Assembly: GCF_002149015.1 (NCBI RefSeq)
Contig: NZ_NGFO01000038.1
Location: 1-40,536, forward strand
Direction of reading: 5' to 3'
Source of the DNA: Gordonia lacunae
GTDB lineage: Bacteria; Actinomycetota; Actinomycetes; Mycobacteriales; Mycobacteriaceae
DNA length: 40,536 nucleotides
Positions 1 to 8,008 of this stretch are shown here, piece by piece. The notes beneath the pieces are model-generated. The model made no database searches, was not told where the DNA came from, and saw only the letters and a program-made list of their open reading frames with translations. The translations under genes and the position numbers were made by a program. How positions within the stretch are numbered: position 1 is the first letter of the stretch; every line of letters begins with the position of its first letter.

Positions 1-245
1 GTCAGTCCCCGACGTAATCCCGACCAGAACTGCTCGTGGACCTCAGCAGATTTGACCCGGCCTTGACCGCGACCGCTGGGCAACGAACGCCCAGCAGAAT
101 GCATCCACGTGTAGCCGGTAAACGACGACACCCCGATCGATCGGGCCGCTGCTACAACCGAGGCCCCCGCCTCGATCTCACTCCAAAACCGAGCCCGCAA
201 ATCCTCCCCAACGCGTATCCCAGCAACAGCCACCACAGCCTCCAC
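1..245 (-). CDS. IS30-like transposase, N-terminal part (runs off the left edge)
   Basis: A minus-strand reading frame opens with GTG at 245 (an in-frame TGA lies just upstream) and is still open at base 1, giving about 81 residues. The translation holds two similar blocks, FWSEIEAGASVVAAARSIGV near residues 20-40 and FWSGLRRGL near residue 71, separated by a Gly/Arg/Ser linker. A duplicated FW..L/I..G helix-turn-helix start of this kind is typical of the N-terminus of actinobacterial IS30-family transposases. The catalytic DDE region would lie outside the window, so activity cannot be judged. The stretch is less GC-rich than its neighbours, as expected for acquired DNA. No terminal inverted repeat of the element was identified. 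It could also be a different HTH protein of transposase origin. Confidence 0.5.
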   Translation of the reverse strand, partial: MEAVVAVAGIRVGEDLRARFWSEIEAGASVVAAARSIGVSSFTGYTWMHSAGRSLPSGRGQGRVKSAEVHEQFWSGLRRGL

Positions 246-292
246 AAGTCAGGCTGTTGCGGCGACCACTTGAACCTGCCCCACCTATCCGC

Positions 293-392
293 TCCCTGAG
301 GAGCGCCCGGAGCTTGCGGAGGGCGCGTCACGAAGGGTCACGCGACCGGGGTTGGGACCCTTCGTGACGCTCGCAAGCTCGCTCCTCAGGGA
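293..392. repeat. Interrupted inverted repeat in the 246-595 intergenic region
   Basis: Bases 293-339 and 356-392 are two copies of one sequence in opposite orientation. Both share the blocks TCCCTGAGGAGCG, GAGCTTGCG and GCGTCACGAAGGGTC (read from the outer end). The left copy has short extra segments between these blocks. They could fold into a long hairpin with a loop of about 16 bases. The rest of 246-595 shows no gene; it ends with the ribosome-binding site of the ABC operon at 579-587. Confidence 0.75.
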
Positions 393-431
393 TCAGGGTG
401 AGGGGCTCGCAAGCTCGCACCTGAGGGATCA
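369..431. repeat. Direct repeat pair, related to the adjacent inverted repeat
   Basis: Bases 369-395 and 405-431 are near-identical (GCTCGCAAGCTCG followed by a C/A-rich variant and GGGATCA). The first copy is part of the right arm of the inverted repeat at 293-392, so the region carries three copies of one element. This suggests a dispersed intergenic repeat family. Confidence 0.7.
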
Positions 432-595
432 AGGGGTGTTGTTCGTTCGGATCAGGGAGTAGACGGCGAGCGTTTGTACTCGCCCGGTGGAGCCGCAAGT
501 CCGGCAGGAACACGCGTGAATCGTGGGTAGCGAGCCGGGGTGCGGCAGGCGAACTACAGTGAGCTGGTGCGCACGGCCGGAGGAAGGGAAGTGGT

Positions 596-1495
596 GTGAC
601 GCGGGTGGCTCGTTGGCTCGGCGTCGTGCTCGCCGTTCTGGTCGTCGTGACCGGGTGCGTGGACAACGAGGCGCGGGAGCGTGCGAATCAGGTCACCCCG
701 ATCGACATCGACGTGGCGAAGGTGCCGGAGATCGCGGCCCTCGTCCCAGCCGAGATAGCGCGCACCGGACGACTCATCGTCGGGGTCAACATCCCGTATC
801 AGCCCAACGAATACAAGGACGCCTCGGGGAAGATCGTGGGCTACGACGTCGATCTGATGAACGCCGTCGGCAAGGTGCTCGGACTGGTCCCCGACTACAA
901 GGAGTCCCAGTTCGACACGATCATCCCGTCGATCCAGGCCGGCACCTACCAGGTCGGCATGTCCTCGTTCACCGACACACTCGAACGCGAGAAGCAGGTC
1001 GACTTCGTGACCTACTACAGCGCGGGCGTGCAGTGGGCGCAGGCCACCGACAACGACGACGACATCGATCCGGACAACGCATGTGGTCTCCGGGTCGCGG
1101 TCCAGACCACCACCTACGAGGACACCGACGAGGTCCCCGCCAAGAGCGCCGCCTGCATCGCTGCGGGGAAGACGGCGATCGACAAGGTCAGGTTCGACAG
1201 CCAGGACGAGGCGGTCAACGCGCTGATCCTGGGACGGGTGGACGCGATGTCGGCCGACTCGCCGGTCACCGCCTACGCCATCAAGCGGACGGACGGCCGG
1301 TTGAAGCCGGCCGGCGGCATCTTCGATTCCGCGCCCTACGGGTGGGCCATCCGAAAGGGTTCGCCGGTCGCGGTCGCGATGCAGCGGGCGGTGCAGTACC
1401 TCATGGACAACGGACAGTACGAGCAGATCGCGGCCAATTGGGGTCTCGAGGAGGGCATGATCGATGTCTCCGTCATCAACGGGGCGGTGAACTGA
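596..1495 (+). CDS. Amino-acid ABC transporter substrate-binding lipoprotein (family 3)
   Basis: A 299-residue secreted solute-binding protein that captures a small amino acid or derivative for the importer encoded downstream. The N-terminus has a charged MTRVARW start, a hydrophobic stretch and a lipobox ending V-V-T-G-C, so the mature protein would be a lipoprotein anchored at Cys21. The body follows the bacterial extracellular solute-binding family 3 pattern: RTGRLIVGVNIPYQPNEY, then GYDVDLMNAVGKVLG, then the second-lobe RVAVQTTTYEDT region and GWAIRKGS. Length is normal for the family. The GTG start is supported by GGAGGAAGG at 579-587. It is first in a three-gene operon; one base separates its stop from the permease start. 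The exact ligand cannot be read from the sequence. Confidence 0.9.
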   Translation: MTRVARWLGVVLAVLVVVTGCVDNEARERANQVTPIDIDVAKVPEIAALVPAEIARTGRLIVGVNIPYQPNEYKDASGKIVGYDVDLMNAVGKVLGLVPDYKESQFDTIIPSIQAGTYQVGMSSFTDTLEREKQVDFVTYYSAGVQWAQATDNDDDIDPDNACGLRVAVQTTTYEDTDEVPAKSAACIAAGKTAIDKVRFDSQDEAVNALILGRVDAMSADSPVTAYAIKRTDGRLKPAGGIFDSAPYGWAIRKGSPVAVAMQRAVQYLMDNGQYEQIAANWGLEEGMIDVSVINGAVN

Positions 1496-1496
1496 G

Positions 1497-2456
1497 GTGA
1501 CGTCACCGCAGGCCGACCCCGCCACATCGACCGAACCGGAACCGATCAAGGCGGTCCCGCTCCGCCGGCCCGGGCAGTGGATCGCCGCGGTGATCATCGT
1601 CGTGCTGGCCGCGCTGTTCATCTACGGTGCCGCCACCAACGAGGCCTACAGCTGGGGCACGTACGGCAACTATCTCTTCGACTCGCGCATCCTGTCGGGC
1701 GTCGGGTACACCCTGGCCCTGACCCTGCTGTCGATGGCGATCGCCATCGTGCTCGGAGTCCTCCTGGCGATCATGCGGCTGAGCCCGAACCCGGTGTTGC
1801 GCGGGACGTCGTGGGTGTACCTGTGGATCTTCCGCGGTACGCCCGTGTATGTGCAGCTCGTGTTCTGGGGCCTGTTCCCGGCGATCTACAAGCAGATCGA
1901 CCTCGGCATCCCGTTCGTGCACCAGTTCGTGTCCCTCGACATCCAGACCCTCAACGCCGCGTTCCTGTTCGCGGTCATCGGTCTGGGTCTGAACGAGGCC
2001 GCGTACATGGCCGAGATCGTCCGCGCGGGTGTGTCGTCGGTCGGTGAGGGGCAGACCGAGGCCTCGGTCGCCTTGGGCATGTCGTGGTCGCAGACGATGC
2101 GACGCACGGTCCTGCCGCAAGCCATGCGGGTCATCATCCCGCCCACGGGCAACGAACTGATCAGCATGCTCAAGACCACCAGCCTGGTGGCCGCGGTCCC
2201 GCTCACGCTCGACCTCTACGGCCGCCAGCGCGACATCTCGGGGGTGATCTTCGAGCCGATTCCGTTGCTGCTGGTCGCCTCGACCTGGTACCTCGTCATC
2301 ACCAGCGTTCTGATGGTGGGGCAGTACTACGTCGAGCGCTACTACGCCAAGGGCGCGACACGTGCGCTGACGGCGCGACAACTCAAGACGATGGCCGACG
2401 GGGCGGCCACGGCACCCGGCGGCGCCGCGGGCCCGGCAGGGGGAGAGAAGGCATGA
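1497..2456 (+). CDS. Amino-acid ABC transporter permease (HisM/GlnP type)
   Basis: A 319-residue inner-membrane permease of the His/Glu/Gln/Arg/opine family. An N-terminal transmembrane helix (residues about 24-45) is followed by an extracytoplasmic segment and the conserved core: GYTLALTLLSMAIAIVLG, FRGTPVYVQLVFWG, and the EAA loop around GQTEASVALGMSWSQTMRRT with VLPQAMRVIIPPTGNELISM. The C-terminal 30 residues are Ala/Gly-rich and poorly conserved. The GTG start lies one base after the stop of the binding-protein gene. The stop overlaps the next ATG in the string ATGA at 2453-2456, so translation is probably coupled. No separate second permease is present; family members often work as homodimers. 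Confidence 0.92.
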   Translation: MTSPQADPATSTEPEPIKAVPLRRPGQWIAAVIIVVLAALFIYGAATNEAYSWGTYGNYLFDSRILSGVGYTLALTLLSMAIAIVLGVLLAIMRLSPNPVLRGTSWVYLWIFRGTPVYVQLVFWGLFPAIYKQIDLGIPFVHQFVSLDIQTLNAAFLFAVIGLGLNEAAYMAEIVRAGVSSVGEGQTEASVALGMSWSQTMRRTVLPQAMRVIIPPTGNELISMLKTTSLVAAVPLTLDLYGRQRDISGVIFEPIPLLLVASTWYLVITSVLMVGQYYVERYYAKGATRALTARQLKTMADGAATAPGGAAGPAGGEKA

Positions 2457-3262
2457 GCCCGGGAGAGCACACGACCGGTCCGGCAGATCCCGGCGGATCA
2501 CCGACGCCGATGGTGGTGGCCGACCGTGTCTGCAAGAGCTTCGGTTCGGTACAGGTCCTCAAGGGGATCTCGCTGGAGGTCGCACGGGGAGAGGTGTTGT
2601 GCCTCATCGGACCGTCGGGCTCGGGGAAGTCCACGTTCCTGCGATGTGTGAACCACCTCGAGGTCGTCAACGCGGGCCGGCTCTACGTCGACGGTGACCT
2701 CATCGGGTATCGCGAACGCAGCGGCAAGCTGTACGAGATGAGCGCCAAGGACGCCGCCACCCAGCGCCGCGACATCGGCATGGTGTTCCAGCACTTCAAC
2801 CTGTTCCCGCACCGCACGGCCCTGGAGAACGTGATCGAGGCGCCGATGCAGGTGAAGCGGCAGTCCCGTTCGGAAGCGGTCGACAAGGCCCGCTACCTGC
2901 TGGACCGGGTCGGATTGTCCACCCGGGCCGACGCCTACCCGGCCCAGCTGTCGGGCGGCCAGCAGCAGCGCGTCGCGATCGCACGCGCACTCGCCATGGA
3001 CCCCAAGCTCATGCTCTTCGACGAACCCACCTCGGCCCTCGACCCCGAACTCGTCGGGGACGTCCTGAAGGTGATGCGCGAACTCGCCGCCTCGGGGATG
3101 ACGATGATGGTCGTCACCCACGAGATGGGCTTCGCGCGGGAGGTCGCGGATCAACTGGTGTTCATGGACGGCGGGGTCGTCGTCGAACAGGGCGATCCGC
3201 GCGAGGTGCTCTCCGACCCCAAGGAACAACGCACCCGGGAGTTCTTGTCGAAGCTGCTGTGA
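2453..3262 (+). CDS. Amino-acid ABC transporter ATP-binding protein (GlnQ/HisP type)
   Basis: A 269-residue ATPase that would power the importer. All nucleotide-binding elements are intact: Walker A GPSGSGKST near residue 54, Q-loop MVFQHFNLFPHRT, signature LSGGQQQR, Walker B LMLFDEPTSALDPE and the H-loop VVTHEMGFA. The insertion between Walker A and the Q-loop (GDLIGYRERSGKLYEM) is common in polar amino-acid importers. The ATG at 2453 overlaps the permease stop; the first 20 residues are a low-complexity Pro/Gly tail before the domain starts at MVVADRVCKSFG. Its stop is only six bases from that of the convergent methyltransferase gene. Confidence 0.93.
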   Translation: MSPGEHTTGPADPGGSPTPMVVADRVCKSFGSVQVLKGISLEVARGEVLCLIGPSGSGKSTFLRCVNHLEVVNAGRLYVDGDLIGYRERSGKLYEMSAKDAATQRRDIGMVFQHFNLFPHRTALENVIEAPMQVKRQSRSEAVDKARYLLDRVGLSTRADAYPAQLSGGQQQRVAIARALAMDPKLMLFDEPTSALDPELVGDVLKVMRELAASGMTMMVVTHEMGFAREVADQLVFMDGGVVVEQGDPREVLSDPKEQRTREFLSKLL

Positions 3263-3268
3263 GTGCCG

Positions 3269-4204
3269 CTAGTCGGCCTTGTGGCTGCAGAAGATCGCTG
3301 TCCCCGGAAAGTAGCTGCCGCGCAACGGGCTCCACTGGCCCCACGTCCGGTCGAAACCGTCCGGCCATTCGGGTTCGATGATGTCGTCGAGGACGAATCC
3401 GGCTGCACGGAGTTCGCGGACACGGTCGCCGATGGTGCGGTGGTGTTCGACGTAGGTCAGCGTGCCGTCGGCATCGGTCTCGGTGTACGGCGTGCGGTTG
3501 AAGTAGGGGATCCGCACGGTCAGTCCCTCCGGCCCGGGGTCGTCGAGGAACATCCATCGCATCGGGTGGTTGACGGCGAAAACCCAACGGCCGCCGGGTT
3601 TCAGAACACGAGCGACCTCGCTCATCACACCGGCGGAGTCGGCGACGAACGGCACTGCGCCGAACGCCGAGCACGCGGAGTCGAACGACTCGGCTGCGAA
3701 CGGCAGCGTCTCCGCGGTGGCCTGCACGAGCGGTACCCGTACGCCCTCGGCGGTCATCGCGTCGAGTCCGATGCCCAGCATCCGCCGCGACAGGTCCACG
3801 CCGACCGCACGTGCGCCGTGTGCGGCCAGCCATCGGGCGCAGGGCGCCGAACCGCATCCGATCTCGAGGATGTCGCGCCCGTCGATGTCGCCGAGGAGAT
3901 GGACGTCGGACTCGCGAAGTCCCTCCGGGCACCAGACGAAGTCCCCGCCCGCGGCATGTGCGCCGAGGAATTCACCGTGCTCGACGTGGTAGTTCTCCGC
4001 GTCGTGATCCCACCACCAGCGGTTGGCGCGGTCGCTGGACGTGGAGTCGACGTCACCGAGGATCCTCGGGGGCCGGTTCGCTCCCGGGCCGTTCGATGTC
4101 GTGTGCTTGGATTCGGCCTCGTTGGGGGACACCCTGCGATGATAGGGCCCCGTCTTTTCTCGACCGGTGTCCCGCGGATCCCGATCGGTCGATGCCGGCC
4201 GCAC
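3269..4204 (-). CDS. Class I SAM-dependent methyltransferase, substrate unknown
   Basis: A predicted methyltransferase of up to 311 residues. The SAM-binding glycine-rich loop is VLEIGCGSAPCARWLA-like (ILEIGCGSAPCARWLA in the translation), followed by the acidic VGVDLSRRM motif, the post-II segment ETLPFAAESFDSACSAFGAV and EVARVLKPGGRWVFAVNHPMRW, all in the order of the methyltransf_11 fold. The C-terminal part (EPEWPDGFDRTWGQWSPLRG) matches a common actinobacterial branch with unassigned substrate. The start is uncertain: GTG at 4204 lies 13 bases after the upstream gene's stop, but GTG at 4132 would drop a charged, low-complexity N-terminus. It forms a minus-strand pair with the next methyltransferase gene. 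Confidence 0.8.
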   Translation of the reverse strand: MRPASTDRDPRDTGREKTGPYHRRVSPNEAESKHTTSNGPGANRPPRILGDVDSTSSDRANRWWWDHDAENYHVEHGEFLGAHAAGGDFVWCPEGLRESDVHLLGDIDGRDILEIGCGSAPCARWLAAHGARAVGVDLSRRMLGIGLDAMTAEGVRVPLVQATAETLPFAAESFDSACSAFGAVPFVADSAGVMSEVARVLKPGGRWVFAVNHPMRWMFLDDPGPEGLTVRIPYFNRTPYTETDADGTLTYVEHHRTIGDRVRELRAAGFVLDDIIEPEWPDGFDRTWGQWSPLRGSYFPGTAIFCSHKAD

Positions 4205-4216
4205 TCCTCGGAGCGC

Positions 4217-5314
4217 TCAGGTGGTCAGCTCATAGAAGCGGAAGAAGCTGAAGTCCTCGATGGGTAGGACCTCGACGCCCGCGTAGCCGGCGTCGCGCGC
4301 GTACTGCTTCAGGGTCGACGGCCGGAACACCGTGCCGGTCGCCGCCGACGGCGGCGAACTCATCGAATCGGGCAGACAGACGAACAACGAGAACCCGTAC
4401 ATGATCTTGTCGAGATCGTCTGCCGGGCCGGTGAACTCGTCGGATACCGCTTCGTCCATGACGATCAGCGACGCCCCGGGGGTCAGTGAGCGACGGACGG
4501 CGGCGAGGACCTCGACCGGTCGGGGCATGTCGTGCAGGCACTCGAATGCGAAGGCGGCGTCGAACGGACCATGCGCCGACGCCTCGTCTCCGTCTGCGAC
4601 GAGGAACCGCACGCGTTCGGAGACTTCCGCGGTGGCTGCGTGCGCCCGGGCCATCTGGACCGAGGCGTCGTCGACGTCGAGGCCGACGAAGGTCGCCTCC
4701 GGATACGCCCGGGCGAGTGCGATGGTGGAATGGCCCGCGCCGAACCCGATGTCGGCGATGTGGGCGCCGGGACGCGAGAGACGCGCGTGAAGGTGGTCGA
4801 CACCGGCGAGTGCCGGCGCGAGCCGGTTGTCGAACCACGGCCGGTTGAGATCGGCCTGGCACTCGCGCGCATCGGCACCCAGGGTTTCCCAGCTGACGCC
4901 CCCACCGTGCCGGTAGGCGTCGAGCAGTTCTGGGAGGTGGCGGGCCGATGCCGCGAACATGCGCGGGAGGGCGCCCAGATACGACAGGCTCGAGGTGTCG
5001 GTGAGTACCTCGGCGACGCCCGGCGGGATCGCGAAGGTGGGCGGGCTCGCGGTGAGGTCCGCATCGAGAATGCCGAAGGCGCACTGCATCTCGAGCCACT
5101 CCCGGGCATAGCGGGCATTGGTCTCGGTGTGTTCGGCCAGTGCGTCGGAGGTGAGTGGTCCGGACTCGACCATGCAGCGGTACCACCCGAGACGGTCGCC
5201 GAGATACACACTCATCGTCTCGGCGGTGGCCAGCGCCGAACCGAAGAGCCGTTCGGCGAACGCCTCGGGGCTCGCTCCCGGCCGGTCAGGGTGGCGATCC
5301 ACTGCTTCGGTCAT
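4217..5314 (-). CDS. SAM-dependent methyltransferase with N-terminal winged-helix region (Rv2258c-like)
   Basis: A 365-residue protein. Residues about 20-110 have the helical/winged-helix dimerisation pattern of the mycobacterial Rv2258c group (AETMSVYLGDRLGWYRCM, then the LTSDALAEHTETNARYAREW helix-turn-helix-like stretch). The catalytic domain follows, with IADIGFGAGHSTIALARAYP as the SAM loop, FVGLDVDDASVQMARAHA and FDAAFAFECLHDMPRPVEVL. The fold is that of small-molecule O-methyltransferases; the acceptor is unknown. ATG at 5314 is the only reasonable start and has no clear ribosome-binding site. Expression with the following methyltransferase is likely because only 12 bases separate them. 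Confidence 0.82.
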   Translation of the reverse strand: MTEAVDRHPDRPGASPEAFAERLFGSALATAETMSVYLGDRLGWYRCMVESGPLTSDALAEHTETNARYAREWLEMQCAFGILDADLTASPPTFAIPPGVAEVLTDTSSLSYLGALPRMFAASARHLPELLDAYRHGGGVSWETLGADARECQADLNRPWFDNRLAPALAGVDHLHARLSRPGAHIADIGFGAGHSTIALARAYPEATFVGLDVDDASVQMARAHAATAEVSERVRFLVADGDEASAHGPFDAAFAFECLHDMPRPVEVLAAVRRSLTPGASLIVMDEAVSDEFTGPADDLDKIMYGFSLFVCLPDSMSSPPSAATGTVFRPSTLKQYARDAGYAGVEVLPIEDFSFFRFYELTT

Positions 5315-5418
5315 GAACCATGATGTGGCCGAGCCGGCGCACCGCGCGCTCGTTTGGGCGAATGCGGAGCCGCGAACTTCGCCGGACCGCCGGTTCGGGA
5401 GTGGGTAATCTGTGCGCC

Positions 5419-5598
5419 GTGGGTGACGAGACTTGCCGATGCGGTCACGACCGAGCGGCGCATGAGCACTACCGGGCGGGCACCGACTGCGCGCTGTGCG
5501 GCGCCGGCTCCTGTCCCCGGTTCCGGCGCACCTCCCGGCTTCGTCGTCTCCTGGGCGCGTTGCCCGGAGGCCGGGGCTCCGGCCGCCCGTCGGCCTGA
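5419..5598 (+). CDS. Small Cys/His protein, probable metal-binding, unknown function
   Basis: A 59-residue protein whose first half carries C-R-C-G-H, H-E-H-Y, G-T-D-C-A-L-C-G and G-S-C, which looks like a small zinc site; the second half is Arg-rich. The same short CGH...EHYR.G.DC..C pattern recurs in small actinobacterial hypothetical proteins. I chose GTG 5419 because the conserved block starts almost at once; an in-frame GTG at 5401 is the alternative. A -10-like TAATCT at 5405-5410 would start transcription about at this GTG, suggesting a leaderless mRNA. It is divergent from the methyltransferase pair and convergent with the 2H phosphoesterase gene. Function unknown. Confidence 0.65.
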   Translation: MGDETCRCGHDRAAHEHYRAGTDCALCGAGSCPRFRRTSRLRRLLGALPGGRGSGRPSA

Positions 5599-5653
5599 CC
5601 GCCCGCCCTACGGAACCGGCGGCCCGTCGGCGGGGTCCGTCGTGGCTGTCCGC

Positions 5654-6229
5654 TCAGCAGGCCCGCCCCGCGAGCACGACGTCGATGCCGTCGTCGGGGT
5701 CCCAGCGGCGGAGGGCGGTGAACTCACCGACGATCTCGGTGCGTAGGTCGAGGATGTCCAACGCGCGGGTGAGCTGGTCGGCGTCCATCCGCCGCGCGAG
5801 GGTGACGTGCGGGGTCCACTGCCCGGGGACGGTGTGCGCGAACGGTGTCTCGCGAGTTCCGGGCGCCGTCGGGGAGGCGGCCGGTCGGGACTCGATGAAG
5901 TCGGCGGACAGCCGGCCGACCTGGGCGTGGACCGACAGGAGTTCGGTCGACGGCACCACGAGCCGCGCGAGCGTCGACCGGCCGGCGGCGCCGAAGAGGA
6001 TGGGGGCGCCGAGTTTCATGCCGACCGGAAGGCGCAGGGCGACCCCGGCGAGCGCCGCGTCGGCGCGCGGATCGATTCGCGACGCGGCCACGAGCGTGAC
6101 GTGGGGACGGTTGGTCGCCGAGGCGACGCGTCCCTGATGGGGCAGTCCGGCTGCGGCGAGAGCGGCCCATTCGGCCCGAACCTGCTGGTCGGACGAGTCG
6201 TCGAGGAGGAGTTCGAGTGAGTGCGCCAC
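5654..6229 (-). CDS. 2H phosphoesterase / 2'-5' RNA ligase-like protein
   Basis: A 191-residue protein with two H-V-T-L motifs, PHVTLVAASR near residue 43 and PHVTLARRM near residue 139, the paired H-x-T-x signature of the 2H phosphoesterase superfamily. Members cleave or join 2'-5' or cyclic phosphodiester bonds in RNA or nucleotides; the substrate of the actinobacterial group is not known. The spacing of the two motifs and the overall length fit the LigT-like group. The start is GTG at 6229 without an obvious ribosome-binding site. It is divergent from rpsA and shares a 225-base intergenic region with it. Confidence 0.8.
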   Translation of the reverse strand: MAHSLELLLDDSSDQQVRAEWAALAAAGLPHQGRVASATNRPHVTLVAASRIDPRADAALAGVALRLPVGMKLGAPILFGAAGRSTLARLVVPSTELLSVHAQVGRLSADFIESRPAASPTAPGTRETPFAHTVPGQWTPHVTLARRMDADQLTRALDILDLRTEIVGEFTALRRWDPDDGIDVVLAGRAC

Positions 6230-6290
6230 GTGGGGATCGTCTCATTTTCCGCGGAGCCGTACGTCCCGGCGGCCTCGCGAGACGAGCCAT

Positions 6291-6320
6291 TTGCCCAGCA
6301 CAATGCCGCTGGAGTAGGCT
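6291..6320 (+). promoter_or_regulatory. Candidate housekeeping promoter of rpsA
   Basis: TTGCCC at 6291-6296 and TAGGCT at 6315-6320 are separated by 18 bases, close to a sigma-A type -35/-10 pair. It would give an rpsA leader of about 125 bases. Matched by eye only. Confidence 0.4.
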
Positions 6321-6454
6321 TCTACACGCGCGTGTGCCCGATGACGCGCGGTTCGCACCTGCCCTGACCGGTGACAGGCCGGTCCAGGTGGTGTCGATCA
6401 ACAGAGCTTTGCAGAATCGTACCTACTACACACCTGTCCGGAGCAACTCAACAT

Positions 6455-7930
6455 ATGTCGTCCCCCACGATCACCTCGCCGCAAGTAGCCGTCAATGACA
6501 TCGGCACTGCCGAGGACTTTCTCGCCGCCATCGACTCCACGATCAAGTACTTCAACGATGGCGACATCGTGGAAGGCACCATCGTCAAGGTCGATCGGGA
6601 CGAGGTTCTGCTCGACATCGGTTACAAGACCGAAGGCGTCATCCCTTCTCGCGAACTGTCGATCAAGCACGACGTGGACCCCAACGAGGTCGTCAACGTC
6701 GGTGACGAGGTCGAAGCCCTGGTCCTCACCAAGGAGGACAAAGAAGGTCGTCTGATCCTCTCCAAGAAGCGTGCGCAGTACGAGCGTGCTTGGGGCACCA
6801 TCGAGGAGCTCAAGGAGAAGGACGAGGCCGTCAAGGGCACCGTCATCGAGGTCGTCAAGGGCGGCCTGATCCTGGACATCGGCCTGCGCGGCTTCCTCCC
6901 GGCATCGCTCGTGGAGATGCGTCGCGTCCGCGATCTGCAGCCGTACATCGGCAAGGAGATCGAGGCCAAGATCATCGAGCTCGACAAGAACCGCAACAAC
7001 GTGGTCCTGTCGCGTCGCGCATGGCTCGAGCAGACCCAGTCCGAGGTCCGCAGCGAGTTCCTGCACCAGCTGCAGAAGGGCCAGGTCCGCAAGGGCGTCG
7101 TGTCCTCGATCGTCAACTTCGGCGCGTTCGTCGATCTCGGCGGCGTCGACGGTCTGGTCCACGTCTCCGAGCTGTCCTGGAAGCACATCGATCACCCGTC
7201 CGAGGTCGTCGCCGTCGGCGACGAGGTCACCGTCGAGGTCCTCGACGTCGACCTGGACCGCGAGCGTGTGTCGCTGTCGCTCAAGGCAACCCAGGAAGAT
7301 CCGTGGCGTCAGTTCGCCCGCACCCATGCCATCGGCCAGATCGTGCCGGGCAAGGTCACCAAGCTGGTGCCGTTCGGTGCGTTCGTCCGCGTCGACGAGG
7401 GCATCGAGGGTCTGGTCCACATCTCCGAGCTGGCCGAGCGCCACGTCGAGGTGCCGGATCAGGTTGTCGCCGTCGGCGACGACGCGATGGTCAAGGTCAT
7501 CGACATCGACCTGGAGCGTCGCCGGATCTCGCTGAGCCTCAAGCAGGCCAACGAGGACTACACCGAGGAGTTCGACCCCTCGAAGTACGGCATGGCCGAC
7601 AGCTACGACGAGCAGGGCAACTACATCTTCCCCGAGGGCTTCGACGCCGAGACCAACGAATGGCTCGAAGGCTTCGAGAAGCAGCGTGAGGCATGGGAGG
7701 CCCGGTACGCCGAGGCCGAGCGTCGTCACAAGATGCACACCGCCCAGATGGAGAAGTTCGCCGCCGCTGCCGCCGAGGCCGCCAACGCCCCGACCGACTA
7801 CTCGTCGGCGTCGGAGAGCCGCGGGGGATCGTCGTCCAGCAGCTCGACCGGTGGGTCGTCGGCCGGCGGTTCGCTGGCCAGCGACGAGCAGCTCGCCGCA
7901 CTGCGCGAGAAGCTGTCGGGCAACGCCTGA
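6455..7930 (+). CDS. rpsA: 30S ribosomal protein S1
   Basis: A 491-residue RpsA, which binds mRNA during initiation on the 30S subunit. Four S1 (OB-fold) repeats are visible, beginning near residues 34 (GDIVEGTIVKVDRDEVLLDI), 120 (VKGTVIEVVKGGLILDIGL), 206 (RKGVVSSIVNFGAFVDLGG) and 291 (VPGKVTKLVPFGAFVRVDEG). This is the four-repeat form of Mycobacteriales, similar in size to the M. tuberculosis protein (about 481 residues). A long acidic/charged helix and a Ser/Gly-rich tail follow. The ATG at 6455 was preferred over an upstream in-frame ATG at 6371 because the family starts at MSSPTITSPQ and GGAG lies at 6440-6443. A perfect hairpin follows the stop. Confidence 0.97.
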   Translation: MSSPTITSPQVAVNDIGTAEDFLAAIDSTIKYFNDGDIVEGTIVKVDRDEVLLDIGYKTEGVIPSRELSIKHDVDPNEVVNVGDEVEALVLTKEDKEGRLILSKKRAQYERAWGTIEELKEKDEAVKGTVIEVVKGGLILDIGLRGFLPASLVEMRRVRDLQPYIGKEIEAKIIELDKNRNNVVLSRRAWLEQTQSEVRSEFLHQLQKGQVRKGVVSSIVNFGAFVDLGGVDGLVHVSELSWKHIDHPSEVVAVGDEVTVEVLDVDLDRERVSLSLKATQEDPWRQFARTHAIGQIVPGKVTKLVPFGAFVRVDEGIEGLVHISELAERHVEVPDQVVAVGDDAMVKVIDIDLERRRISLSLKQANEDYTEEFDPSKYGMADSYDEQGNYIFPEGFDAETNEWLEGFEKQREAWEARYAEAERRHKMHTAQMEKFAAAAAEAANAPTDYSSASESRGGSSSSSSTGGSSAGGSLASDEQLAALREKLSGNA

Positions 7931-7950
7931 CACACTCGCTCACTGAGCAC

Positions 7951-7992
7951 ATGAGAGAAGCCCTCCCGGGAAACCGGGAGGGCTTCTCTCAT
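7951..7992. terminator. Perfect 19-bp hairpin downstream of rpsA
   Basis: Arms 7951-7969 and 7974-7992 are exact reverse complements around the tetraloop GAAA. No T-run follows on the plus strand, which is usual for actinobacterial terminators. It sits 20 bases after the rpsA stop and 16 bases before the stop of the convergent SWIM gene, so it can serve both strands. Confidence 0.85.
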
Positions 7993-8008
7993 GTCTCGTC
8001 CATGCGTG

